Of a stretch of DNA of 64,000 nt, positions 50,400 to 61,424 are shown one piece after another. Both the position numbers and the translations under genes were made by a program. The stretch lies in assembly GCA_023159155.1 (NCBI GenBank), contig JAJNNX010000003.1, positions 1,054,001-1,118,000 of the forward strand, read 5' to 3'. Source of the DNA: Ustulina deusta. Taxonomy: Eukaryota > Ascomycota > Sordariomycetes > Xylariales > Xylariaceae. Every line of letters begins with the position of its first letter. Position 1 is the stretch's first letter. The notes under the pieces were generated by a model, which ran no database searches, was not told where the DNA came from, and worked only from the letters and a program-made list of their open reading frames with translations.

Positions 50400-50521
50400 C
50401 CGTTTTGCTATCGGCGCTTTAACACTACTATAGCAAGGGTCAATGCGAGATCGGATTGGAGGGCCGTCCCATAGCCTTGTAGCGCCCGCTGGTGCATATC
50501 ATCGGCTTCCTTCAGCTTGCC
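50400..50521 (-). pseudogene. Tetratricopeptide (kinesin light chain-type) repeat remnant
   Basis: The minus strand reads 'GKLKEADDMHQRALQGYG' then 'TALQSDLALTLAIV', close to the TPR consensus GKLxEAExMYxRALxGYE..LGPDHxxTLxxV found in fungal NB-ARC/TPR proteins. The frame breaks on both sides, so only about one repeat remains. Probably debris of an NLR-like gene. Confidence 0.55.
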
Positions 50522-51047
50522 TTACCTGTCGTATAGAAGGCCTAGACTAGGCTGTGGCATACCCAGCTCGTATCATTATCTCTGATCTTGCCCAAAATCA
50601 CGTCGGTGCAGTTTCCCGCATGTTAAACGAGTCGTTTTTGTGTTAACCACCATGTACTCGATTCCTAGCCAGGGACATATGATGCTATATCAGAAGTTGT
50701 TCGAAACACTAGTCAAATCGGGGAGGATTCAGCTGTTATATATAGTACTACCAGTAGGAACGCTTTTGTATCCTATGCTTCCTTGTAGGCAGCAAGTGAC
50801 GTAGGTAGCCATAACTGAAACTTAAAGGCATCTTGAATGATAGACTAAGCACTTACGTAAGCAATAAGGTGGGCGTATAGAACACAAGGTATAATTTATC
50901 AAGGATTGAATAGGATTGGATTAATTTAGCTAGGGCTGCGTGCAGCAGCAGATATGGGCAAGTGGGCGCAGTGCGCCCGACCCCCATGATCCTATTGCGC
51001 CTGCTCCTTGAGACACAGAGTCTACCAGCCCGTATCGGCAAGCGCCC

Positions 51048-51440
51048 CTAGGAGGCCTGGGCCCCAGCTTCGAACAGGTTGATTACCCCATCTCCGTTCA
51101 GATCATCCGGGTCTCCCGGGGTGGTAGGTGTACCATTGGGGTTGTTTCGATCAAACGCGGATTGGAGCTGCGAGATGACGTCGTCCGTACTAGCGTCTCC
51201 TTGTCCAGTCGTAAGTGGTAGGCCGTTCGAGTTGGCGTTGTTATTGTTGGCATTATTTCCGTTGGTGTTGATGTCGGTGTTGGTGTTTGCGTTGTCATCG
51301 CTTAGGTTGGTCTTGCATCGAAGTCCAGTTGCCTCGGCACTAAGCCGGGCGGCCTTGGTCGGGCAATCGACGAAAATACCACTAGGGGCGGCAGCGACGG
51401 CTCCAGTTAGGAGGGCGATGAAAAAGATTGAGAATTTCAT
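51048..51440 (-). CDS. Small secreted protein with Asn-rich linker and EF-hand loop
   Basis: 130 residues. The N-terminus 'MKFSIFFIALLTGAVAAAPS' is a clear signal peptide with cleavage near residue 18-19. Two Cys follow (26 and 42). Residues about 48-72 are an Asn/Thr-rich low-complexity run, 'NNNNANSN' included. Near the C-terminus 'DLNGDGVINLFE' (residues 113-124) matches all ligand positions of a canonical EF-hand or dockerin-type calcium loop. A single EF-hand in a small secreted protein is unusual; it might bind calcium in the wall or secretome. Size and secretion fit an effector-like protein, but no host role can be inferred. Family not recognised. Confidence 0.65.
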   Translation of the reverse strand: MKFSIFFIALLTGAVAAAPSGIFVDCPTKAARLSAEATGLRCKTNLSDDNANTNTDINTNGNNANNNNANSNGLPLTTGQGDASTDDVISQLQSAFDRNNPNGTPTTPGDPDDLNGDGVINLFEAGAQAS

Positions 51441-51994
51441 GTTGGGAGAGCGGGCTTGTCGAAATTAAAAGACAAAAAATGTAGATATTCGTAAAGATAT
51501 GCCACAGCACCTATGGAACAGCCGTAAATGGTCAAGTACCCGACTTGATTACGTTCTATTTTGGGTAGTTTTTGTCTAGTGCTGCGGCTCTGTTCCGGAC
51601 AGAATAGAAGTAGATTGTGTGAGTAAGCGTGATTGTTGAAGAATATATATTTTGGCAGCCAGAAGACGTGCCTTGTATATACGACGAGCAGCTCTAAAAA
51701 AAATTATACAAGTATAGTAGGCACTCGCTTACTCACTTTTGTTTCAATACCCGGTTTCGATACACTTGTTAGTCTTAACCTAAGCAATAAAACCCCTATA
51801 TCGTCTGTAGACCATACGTTGCTTGTCCAATCATATACTATGATATCCCTGAGCTATATTCATCTGTGGCGACCCTGGAACTCTTGGGCTCGGGTTTCAC
51901 CCTGTCACAGCTTATAACAAGTTTGTCTTTATGTATACCTACTACGCCCCTGAGCCGATTCCGCACGACCTCTACAGGTTTTCTTTAATCTGTC
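51441..51994. other. Upstream region of the secreted-protein gene
   Basis: No gene seen. Open frames are short and without a domain. The interval ends where the first partial foldback copy begins. Confidence 0.45.
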
Positions 51995-51995
51995 G

Positions 51996-52058
51996 AGTCT
52001 ACACATAAGCTGAGGGTAGCCCACCCCTGTTGACCTGAGGGTAACCGTGCGTTTTGCA
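51996..52058 (+). repeat. Partial copy of the foldback-element end
   Basis: 51996-52050 matches 52060-52114 (AGTCTACACATAA then CTGAGGGTAGCCCAC...) with two mismatches, making a direct tandem of the element's left end. No matching right end is attached, so it is a fragment or the scar of a larger array. Confidence 0.75.
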
Positions 52059-52070
52059 GAGTCTACACAT

Positions 52071-52492
52071 AAACTGAGGGTAGCCCACCCCTGTTGACCT
52101 GAGGGTACCCGTGCTTTTTTTAAGTACTAGTGCTCCACAGAATACTTTTCGCACAATCGATTAGAAATGCACGTTTAAATACATAGAACGTTTACAGCTA
52201 AGTTAATGCATATAACATATTTTATACAACAAGTGAAAGAAAATACTCTAAGGTAAGTTGTTATTTTTAAAAAAGGAAAAGAGTAAACATATATAGGTAA
52301 TTACCTTAAGTAACCACTGCAAAGTTGTTTGTATTAAAATAAATATGCAAGTATAAAATTTTATACAAATTATGTAAATTATAAATATATCTATTTTAAA
52401 GGTATATTCTAATCGATTGTATGAAAAGTACTCTGGTACACAAAAAAAGCACGGGTACCCTCAGGTCAACAGGGGTGGGCTACCCTCAGTTT
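52071..52492. mobile_element. Foldback/MITE-like element, copy 1
   Basis: 422 bp with a 44-bp terminal inverted repeat that is perfect base for base (52071-52114 and 52449-52492). The repeat begins AAACTGAGGGTAGCCCAC and holds an internal duplication of CTGAGGGTA. The interior is AT-rich and non-coding, with a second inner inverted pair around AGTACT. No transposase. Flanks are GTCTACACAT on the left and GTCTGATTACTC on the right; no target duplication is evident. Confidence 0.8.
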
Positions 52493-52535
52493 GTCTGATT
52501 ACTCCGTTTTGCAGGTAGAAATGGAGTAATCAGAT

Positions 52536-52887
52536 AAACTGAGGGTAGCCCACCCCTGTTAACCTGAGGATAGCTCCACTTTTTAATGTAGAGAGGGAGC
52601 CACAAAGTACTTACGCCACTACTGCTACTACTCCGAAAGGTCTATACGCCAACCGAAATAACTTCACTAATATTAATTCTAAACTAGTGCAACTAGAACG
52701 AATTATTATATAATTAAAAAAGCTAGTTATGGATTAAATTATATATTGTTCGGAGCATTAAAATAGCAGTAGTACTTTAGGTAGAATAGTGGCGGTGGCG
52801 GTAGTGGCGCAAGTACTTTGTGGCTCCCTCTCGATATCAAAAAGAGGAGCTATCCTCAGGTTACCAGGTGTGGGCTACCCTCAGTTT
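52536..52887. mobile_element. Foldback/MITE-like element, copy 2 (opposite orientation)
   Basis: 352 bp with the same ends as copy 1, with several changes (GTTAACC, GGATAGCTCC). Inner inverted pairs GAGGGAGCCACAAAGTACTT and its complement extend the arms. Its left flank (GAGTAATCAGAT) is the inverse of copy 1's right flank and its right flank (ATGTGTAGAC) the inverse of copy 1's left flank, so the two copies together form a long palindrome. Confidence 0.75.
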
Positions 52888-53420
52888 ATGTGTAGACTTG
52901 TTCTAAACCCAGCCCCTTATGGACTCTTCATCAAACTCCGGACTGACCCCGTATAATCAGTTCGGTGGCTCAAGCACTTATCGTCAAGACTTTTCTGAAA
53001 ACATGATACTGTCGAAACAAAACAAAAAAATATGGGAATAGTCAGGAAAACTCTCAAGCATTACAATTGGGACCACAAGGAACAGATCGATGTAGTCTGC
53101 CGTGCTTGCGACTCAGATGGACAAAGTGGAATGCAAAGCCAAAAGTATGTGCGTGGCTCGACATCATATATTGATAATAAGAAAGCCCCTTCGCAAACAT
53201 TGGACACAACAATCAGGCATGCCAGTGTATCAAAGAAAAACTAAAGGCTTCCGTGTGTTCATCAACCAAGAATGTGGATATACGATTGATACATGAGCGA
53301 TGATCTAACAAGTTTGAAATTGAAATCACGGCTCTAGCCACGTCACTAAATCCAGCATCTGCACCATCCTGAAGCATCTATGATTCCTCTTGTTGGTCTT
53401 TTACGTCCTTACAATCGGAT
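52888..53420. other. Intergenic region, no gene recognised
   Basis: Two short overlapping frames at 53032-53296 look weakly protein-like ('KPLRKHWTQQSGMPVYQRKT' in one) but carry no domain I recognise. Possibly transposon debris. Confidence 0.35.
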
Positions 53421-53838
53421 TGTTACGAACTGAGAAAAACAGCTGACCCATTGGGGCGACCTAGGGTGACATCCAGAGAGGTGATCGCGTGATCACCCCC
53501 TAGATCAATACAATAGAGAGGGATCCCATCGATCAACGAGATCAACATCGATTCTCACGATCCAGGAAACTCAAGAAAGGAGGAGAAAACGCTACAAAGA
53601 GCACGAATATTTCCTATGTAACTTGTCACTCCTTTTCTACACTCTCCTTGGCTATCAATCTCACATTGAATTCTATTCAAGACTTAGAGTTTGCAAACTG
53701 TTGTTTAGACTCTAGGTAGGAGCCTCCTTAAGTCTCCTTAACGAGCACACTCTTGGCTCGTCTCTTGTTACCTGTAAATCAAAAACCGTCTGGTGCGACT
53801 GCCCATATCATCAGGTGACGCATGACAGATTCGTTACA
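53421..53838. mobile_element. Solo LTR with near-perfect target duplication
   Basis: 418 bp from TGTTACGAAC to GATTCGTTACA, so the ends are inverted (TGTTACGAA versus TGTAACGAA) with canonical TG and CA. Flanks are CGGAT on the left and CAGAT on the right, a 5-bp duplication with one G/A change. Little RIP. No coding sequence. Confidence 0.7.
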
Positions 53839-54991
53839 CAGATATGCCGAACTCTTGAAGCACACATGCGGCTCTGCAAAGAGAACTTCCATTCTTCCTA
53901 ATATCGTTTTGCATAACCACTCGAACATGTGTACGAGCAGCTTCGCGCGCCTTTACAAGGCGCAATTCAACTACTGGCGAACTTAAGAATACTTTCGCAA
54001 GAGGGCACTGAGATACGGAAATAGAGACCAAAATGTCTATCTGGTTTGCTGAAATCTTTTGACTTCGTGGTCAAATAATTACTCCATACTCATTGTAATA
54101 GTAATTGGTCCTACTAAGACTCGACAACGGCGCTGTCGCCAGAATCATAGGTTCGAGCTTTTCAAAATTATAGCAGCATTAATATTAAATATCTAGGCAG
54201 ATTTTATGCACAATATTCTTCTACTTTAGAGAAGTATACTCTCATCAATTACCTAGTTATACATATTCCAGCTAGCTGTAGCAGTGGCCGAACCTATGAG
54301 ATTAAAAACTCGACCCTTCTTTCAACTAATAAGTTGGTTAGGACATATAGCTGGTTTAATTAGTTGTAGGTAGACAATAGGCTGTTTCTTAATAATACTT
54401 CTACTCGTACCCCGTGCCCCCTAATGTAACACAGCTTCTGTCTTGAGTGAAGGCTACGAAACCATAAGCCACAGGTTCTAGACGGGATCAGACCGCCCCA
54501 TCCCGTTTTGTCGCCACACGTTCGTTCTATTCCAATAGAACCTTTCATGGGAAATTTGGTAGTGATAAACATGCGCCGTGCCATATTGCGTCGGCTCTTA
54601 GTTTGACATGAGGTAAGTGCAGCACTATTGAACACTCGGTACGAAGGCCGCTGCTAACTGATCGTGGCGGTGCAGCGATCCCACTGAAAATAGTCCAACA
54701 GAATACCAAACAGTTTATAAAAGGTCCAGACCCGTATATTACTGTGACACATACTTGTCCGCGATAGTCAGGCAAAGATAATCAGTATAAACCCTTAGTT
54801 AATAATTACAACGCATGCATCTGGCTCACAACAGCGCCGTACAGCGGTAGTAGTAGCAAAGTTGTAGGAATTTTTATTCTGCTGCAAGTTTTTCAACACT
54901 GGCTATCCCTCTTATTATCGTTAAATCCAATCATAAATTAAATCCGGCCTCTTATAAGAGACAATCCCAGATGTGCATCAGTGAGTCTGTA
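53839..54991. other. Intergenic region, no gene recognised
   Basis: Short open frames at 54360-54775 on the minus strand overlap in different frames and show no domain. The last part is the 3' flank of the paraoxonase-like gene. Confidence 0.45.
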
Positions 54992-56324
54992 TTAATCTCG
55001 CCAAACCAATAACCCCTTACCGTAAAGTCCGGACACAATCCCTACCCTCTTTTCCCTATCCCTTACAGCAGACGAGCTTGTTGGATACTCCCACCCAGCA
55101 TAGATGTGCTTCAGACCACCTTCGGGTGTCCACTCACTTACCCATGATGCTGCAGTAGTCTTGTCGCACATTTTTTGTGCTTCCTCTCCGCCCGCTGCCA
55201 CCGCCTCAGGCCTATGACACACGCGTCGCGAGCGTGCGAACTTGTTCAGGCTCGGCAAGTGCGGGTGTCCCGCGATCAGCAGAGCGCCGTCTCCTTTTGA
55301 GACGGCCAGGTTATCTGGTAAAAAGGGGAGCCAAATGCTCATTTCAAATTGCAGGCGCCGATGTGCTTGCGTTGGCTTCCCAGGCAATATTGTGTATAAG
55401 TTGACCAGACGCTTGTTTGTCGCCGCCACGGCGAGTGTGCTGCCGTTAAGCAGCGCAATACCGTTGGGATACGCCTGGCGTGCCACCACGGCCGCGTCGA
55501 GAGTTCCGTCCTCTAAAACGCGCGCGTGCACTACACTAGCGATCGGCAGAGCGACGTACGTCTCTAATGCCCAGAGGAGCCGCCCGGACTCGCGCGCCGT
55601 GAAGTGGTGCTGATTCGTGAAGAAGAACTCCGAGCCACTGAGCGCCGCGATGGAGTTCGGAGCGCGGAGCAGCGGATGCGAGAGCGTGCGCCTGTGCGTT
55701 GCTATTAGAGTCTCGAGGTCTAGATGGAATTGCTCGATGCGCGGCCCCTCGCGCCCGAGGTTTGTGACAAAGAGTGTTGCGCTTGGCTCATGGAACTCGA
55801 GCCCTACTGTGCGAAGCTCTGTGTATAACCCGACGATTTTGATGGCCAAAAGTGACTGCGCATCAGATAGCGAAGGGCTTGTGTAGTTGTATGCCCAAAG
55901 CTCAGCGTTTCGATGTGGCGCCTCTCTCTCTGCGAAGAAGCCCTACTCTGTCGGTCAGGTCACAACTATACTCTCTTCGCAAGACGGGGGGCTAGCATCG
56001 TACCATGACGGTATTCCATGTTTCGCGTCCTGGGTCACAGGCTAGAAGTGCAAGACCACGGGCCTCGACGAGTATTACATCTTCACAACTACGAATTTGC
56101 TCTGTGAACTTGATCTCAGAAGAAGTGAAGTTTGCATAGTTGGGCATCCGACCAGGCGCGTTGAAGTAGGCTAGTGAAAGAACGCGCACTCGCCCAGCTA
56201 GAAACACGGCAAGGGGCGCAAGCAATGCCACGAGCTACTCCATGTGTTAGTCTTCTGATCCTTGGGTGAATAGTGCGGGTGAATAATGCCTTACTACACT
56301 TAATCTTATGCTCATACCCGCCAT
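54992..56324 (-). CDS. Paraoxonase/arylesterase-like beta-propeller protein
   Basis: Exons 56298-56324, 56004-56234 and 54992-55942 join in phase to 402 residues. The N-terminus has an uncleaved-anchor-like hydrophobic segment ('LVALLAPLAVFLAG'). Next come 'RSCEDVILVEARGLALLACDPGRETWN', in two pieces across the first calcium-site region, then 'ERE-PHRNAELWAYNY'. 'RTVGLEFHEPSATLFVTN' and 'GSEFFFTNQHHF' contain the expected propeller strands, and 'AYPNGIAL' carries the Asn of the central calcium site. This is the serum paraoxonase/arylesterase pattern (calcium-dependent lactone and ester hydrolysis). Likely membrane-anchored or secreted. The splice sites (GTACGA...GTAG and GTAGTA...AGTAG) are not perfect but maintain phase. 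Confidence 0.8.
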
Positions 56325-56901
56325 ATGAACCAACTAAACTGCTCAATGAAAGAAACTCGATGTCGAAATTGAAGGGAAAGGGGAGAGCTTAACGTTGGAC
56401 CGGAGCGGGGCTCCTACTAGTAAGTCTGGAGCGAGAACTTGGCCCCCAATTCTGCCCCCGCGTGTGAGACGCACGCGGCACCTTGTTATTTCCGTCGACA
56501 AATGACGGGCAGTATGGCTGAGCAGAATGATACTCAACTTTATGGGACGGGGACTATGAGGTAACTTAGTGCCGGAAGGCAGCTGCACGTACCACGTTTC
56601 TGGCCACCACCAGCTTCCGAACCGATAGATGTGCGCCGGAAGCGGTCCGACCCCAAAAAGATGCAGATTTTTATCCTTGTCAGCAGTGCGCGATGAATGG
56701 CAGACTTCGTTTATTATCAGAGCCTTGCACGTCTTTTAATAGTTAGGAAGGGCCTAAAAACGAGGCAGGCTACGATAACGGGTAACGCGATGCATATATA
56801 ATCGGCATAAGCGCAGTTATTAAGCGTTCATTTTGCCTTGTCTTGTAGACCTGCCCTTGATCTAAGTCACACCGAAGCTTTTTGTCTCACTGACTCTGAA
56901 A
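56325..56901. promoter_or_regulatory. Divergent promoter region of the paraoxonase-like and CFEM-receptor genes
   Basis: About 580 bp between two divergent start codons. Open frames on the minus strand here have no domain. No binding site recognised. Confidence 0.4.
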
Positions 56902-58576
56902 ATGTCCGATCTGGCGGTGCTGGCGGCAGCTCTGCCCAAATGCGCTGTATGTTCGGCGCAAGCCCCTTCGCCGTTTTGCTTGTTTCCGCTCGTTGACAGC
57001 GCATAGGCAACGTGCTTGATCACTACTGTTGCGGCGTCGACCTGTGCCGTAGCGAACCAAACGTGTGTGTGCAGCAATCAAGACCTCAACGCCAAAGCGA
57101 CGGCCTGCGTGACTGCGAGCTGTACCATTCGGGAGGCTCTCACCACTCAAAATTTGACCTCTACGGTGTGTGGTGTCGCTCCACGCGTGGATCGCTCCTA
57201 TGTCCCTATCCTCATCGCATTCGTCGCTCTCTCCGCTGTTGCCGTATCGCTGCGTGTCATCACAAGGCTCCACGACAGGGTTCCCGTCTGGTGGGACGAT
57301 TTCATCATCGCCACATCCTTCGTACGTTCTCCCATCGTCGCGAGCTTCCCGAAAATAGTATTGATAGACTCCTTTATAGCTTGGTAGCGTTGCTTTTGCG
57401 GCCATTTCATGGGCAGGTATACTACGTTCCATTCCAACACTGCTGTATGAAGCTTATAGTGACTTTGTACTATGTAGTCGAACCTCACGGCTTGGGCACC
57501 GATATTTGGGCTGTCCCGTTCGACGACATCACAGTGATCTTGAAGGCGTTGTACACTCTCTTCGTTCTCTATATCACGTGTCGCGACCTCGTCCGTCTGT
57601 CAATTCTCTTCTTCTACTATCGCATCTTTGGCCACATCCAGTCAGCCCGTCGGCTTATCCAGTTCACCTTCGTGCTGATTATTACATGCTGTGCCGCCTT
57701 TGATTTTGCTATCATATTTGGCTGTACGCCTATTGACTATTTCTGGACGGGATGGGACGGACAGCGCGATGGCCATTGTATCAGTACGAACGCCATCTTT
57801 TGGGCGGGAGCCTTCATTGTTATTGCCATTGATATCTGGATCATATTAATCCCATTATTGTTCATTATGCGCCTGAACTTTTCGCTGCGCAAGAGAATAT
57901 TGTCTGGTGTCATGTTCACATTCGGTATCTTGTAAGTGTATCATGCTCATAGAATTATTCGAGATAAGGAGGGGGAACTGATCGGGCTCATTCCAGCGTT
58001 GTTTTTGTCAGTCTCTTCCGGATTAAGACCATCAACCGCTTCACCCTGTCGCAAAACCCAACGGGTAAGTCTCAAACCCACCATCCCTCTTGTTGGCTGT
58101 TTCCAAGTTCATTTCTAATTTCCATGATTCTTCAAACTTGTCTTCTGGATTCCTAGATATCGCCCTGAACCGCACTGATCTTCGTTTTCTCTATAGCGGA
58201 CTTTGTAGAAGTCGGCATCTGGTCCGGCCTTGAATTATATGTGGGAATCATCTGCGCGTGCTTGCCTAACTTCTACCACCTTCTTAAACCCATCTTCGCG
58301 TGGATCGGTCTTAAGTTGTCGACTCCCACAGCGACCAACTCACACCCCGATGGCCCTAGCAGTGGGAATGGCGAACATCACCAGCACCTACACGATAAGA
58401 TGTCTAGTTCGGATCACATAATCCACGCGAAGGCGACGGGAAATATTGAAGAGTATCTGCTGGAAAGTCAGGTGCATCTCAGTGCTCCCGGTATGGCTGA
58501 CGTTACACGAATTTCGGAGGAGATCGAGCTTGGCGTGAGGAAGACGGGTGAGACAAAAGCGACTGCTTGGTCTTGA
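56902..58576 (+). CDS. CFEM-domain rhodopsin-fold receptor (PTH11-type)
   Basis: Exons 56902-56946, 57007-57321, 57417-57931, 57997-58064 and 58197-58576 join in phase to 440 residues. After a short leader the extracellular CFEM domain has all eight Cys in the usual spacing ('LPKCAATCL', 'STCAVANQTCVC', 'ACVTASC', 'TVCG'). A seven-helix rhodopsin-type membrane domain follows: 'YVPILIAFVALSAVAVSLR', 'VWWDDFIIA', 'HGLGTDIWAVPFDDI', 'ILFFYYRIF', 'DYFWTGWDG', 'WIILIPLLFIMRLNFSLRKRI' and 'VGIWSGLELYVGII'. The tail is hydrophilic with 'GEHHQHLHDK'. Proteins of this class sit in the plasma membrane and are proposed surface sensors in filamentous fungi; ligand unknown. The 95-bp second intron could be placed slightly differently. 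No damage seen. Confidence 0.9.
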
Positions 58577-59079
58577 GATTAATACGCAAGGAAATCAAAT
58601 GTTTTAATATATGTTAAGTTAAATTAATAGCAATACATAAAAGTGTCCCGAACTCTAGCGCTGCAATACAGTGCTTGCACTCGGAAGCGTATATATGTGC
58701 GGAGCCTGAAGTATCCCACCTTAGGATATCGCAAGATCTTTTAATATATTGCTATGTTGGTTAATAGGGGTGCTACATTAACTGAAACGATATACTTAAG
58801 GATACGCCACGACCTACACAATTTTCGGGGTGGGTATACAAAGGAGGCTGGAGGTTTTCTGTGATATATGTATAGGCCTAGCCTTACAGACTGACCTAAC
58901 CACACGGACTGGCCCAGCTATACAGACCGACCCAGCCGCATAAGCCAATATATGTAAACCCCCACCCCCCTCGAACGCCGGTCGTTCGCTCCTACGGTGG
59001 GAGGGGCCTGCAGCCTTTTGTAGGGGTTTAGATAGGACCAACTTTAATCAATAATTTTATCTATGTTACGTAAAGTAAA

Positions 59080-59205
59080 GGTTACATAAACAACCCAACC
59101 CTGTGGGTCGCAGTTAGTATAGGGGATTCTATTTTCGGATCCCAAAACCTCCAGTCCTGGATGCTTATACCGACTCTTCCACATTTGTATGCAATAGCGA
59201 CTTAA
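59080..59205 (+). repeat. Diverged direct repeat, first copy
   Basis: Shares CATTTTCGGAT(C/T)CCAAAACCT and the following GGATGCTTATACC-type sequence with 59678-59777. It holds about 30 extra bases before CCATTTT that the second copy lacks. Confidence 0.55.
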
Positions 59206-59677
59206 ATCAAGGATCTCATCCAAATTTTATTGGTTAATTGGTACGGTGCATTATAGGTCGCAACCGGTCAAGATAGCTATTTTTGGTTAGCAGACTTCGA
59301 AATTCCAGCTTACAGCTGTTCAATACCGCATACAGCTAATTAATTAACCTCGCTACCACAGTTAATTATAGTCTACTACAGTCAATTGTAGTCTATATAG
59401 CTATTTTCGTCTGGATACGCTACGTAGGCGAGTTTGTATAGTTAGGGGTAAGTAGGTATAGTTATATTAACTCTATTAACTAGAATGAACTGTATTAATC
59501 AGAAGCTATAAGAACTATTATTTGAAGCTATTACTAAATTTGTGTGTTGATTAGCTATACTTTTCATGTCTTAGCTATCGGGCAGTATTAAACACTTGCA
59601 TGCCCGAATGTCAAAAATCCGCTTGGCTAAACTGTCTATCTTGACCAGTTGCAACCTATTTATCGTGCACCAGAGTA

Positions 59678-59777
59678 AGGGTTACGTGAAGAGCCCGACC
59701 CTCCATTTTCGGATTCCAAAACCTCTAGTCCCGGAGGCTTCTATACCAACTACTTATCATTTGTGTGCAGTAGATGG
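59678..59777 (+). repeat. Diverged direct repeat, second copy
   Basis: Second copy of the unit at 59080, about 600 bp downstream in the same orientation. Most differences are C/T or G/A. The pair may be old LTRs or a simple local duplication. Confidence 0.55.
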
Positions 59778-60725
59778 AAGCGGCTGGCATGTTCTCCGGT
59801 CGCTTATACGCGACGACTTGGGTGAAGGGGTAGGCGCATTATTATATATTCAGTACAATGACCCAAATTGTCAAACGTTTCACCGCTTCGGGATTGGTAA
59901 TCTTAACCACCGAAGTAAACATGCGGCATGGAATCATAAACTCCTTCTCAAGCTGGGTGAATTGTGAGTATACATTGTTGCGCAAGGAGCCTACAACTAC
60001 GTTCGTGACTTTTTCTAGCAATCCACAACCCGCTTTCTCCGCCGTGCTAGCCACATGGCACGTCTAATAGCCCAATGGTGCTTCTAGTAAATCAAACCTT
60101 CTACGTCTATTGAGAAGTGCCAATGCACAATAAGTGTAGACTGCAGAATGGTTTGGTTGTATTGAAGTTGTAGAGGTCATGGAGGGGACCTAGTGTCCTA
60201 GCACTGTAGCTACTCTATATATACATACCCTAGGCCGTGCCTGCCTACAATAAGGTTGCCATGCGAAAACCTATAATGATATCATACAAGTTCTGATGAA
60301 GTGACATGCCGGAGTGCGAAGAAATAATCTAAAGGTTGTGATAATTGTCATTAGTGGATGGATTATGCTCGCTGCCTCTGTCAGAGATAGATAGCAAGGT
60401 AGACTTTATTCACCTTAGGTTCAGATAATTGCATCAATTTTCATAGAACAACTTTTTGTATAAATTTCGAGCCTCATTAACAGCTACTCAGCTATACAAA
60501 TTTTCAACTCCCCATGAAAGACGACCTACCAATTGCAAGATGCTAATTGCGAATTACTAACGACATCATTAAGATGTGGCAAGATGCTTTCAACTGCAAG
60601 GCTATTCCAAGGATCAATGGGATTAACCTGGACTCGATTACTTGTTTCTTCCAAAAAAAAAAAAAAAAAAAAAACTCAAGATTTTGGATATCTGTTCGCT
60701 ATAAACGCCATATTATCTCGTCATC

Positions 60726-61384
60726 TCAGCCAACCGATATCCGTCCATCTTTTGAAGGAGAAGTGCCACCCGGGGTCAACATCGGGGTTGAATGTGAGAC
60801 CCATAATGGTGCACCACTCGTGTCTGGTACCGGACGTCTCTTAGCACTGATATTTATGTCACCGAGCTGCAGATCACCGTCTATAGCAACTCCAGCTAGG
60901 TCGGCCGGTTGCCTGCCACGTGCAGAGTTCCATGGGGCTCCTAGATCTGGCGCCATTGACCCTCTCCTACGCCAGCCTCGAGGTACGAACGTATCGTACA
61001 TGATTTTCCGAAAGTCTCTAGTGAGGCCAAAAACGACCCAGATGGCTAGGCCGGGCGTCACGCCAAAGGTGTAGCCAATGATGTTTGACCTAGCTCGTTC
61101 GGGACCCAGGTCAGGCGCATCCGCTTTAGCATCTCTCGCTACATCATCCCGTTGAGGCAAATGTGTAACAATGTTCGCTACAATAAATGCTCTAGACAAA
61201 TGTTAGTTGCTATTCTGAAATACCTCTGCAGTGCGGTATGGGGCAGAAGCCTTACGAAATGAGAACCACTGCAATGGAGAGCCGAATGATCACCCAGTTA
61301 TCATCGAAAATCGCTCCCTGGGCTGCATATACCGGATCGATGGTAGATTGATCTTTGGTGCTAGCGCTATTGCTATTGCTATTA

Positions 61385-61424
<40 letters not shown>

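Larger units (their letters stand above)
58577..60725. other. Gene-free region with diverged repeats
   Basis: No gene recognised. It holds a tandem of three units near GACTGACC/GGACTGGCC/GACCGACC at about 58890-58945, a diverged direct duplication (59080-59205 and 59678-59777), and a stretch at 59330-59480 rich in imperfect TAACTCTATTAACT-like repeats. An A tract of about 20 lies at 60653-60673. It could be an eroded transposon. Confidence 0.5.

Noticed and set aside
52071..52887. Helitron or mimp identity for the foldback elements
   Set aside because: No 5' TC or 3' CTRR hairpin terminus for a Helitron, and the ends do not match the mimp terminal repeat known to me.
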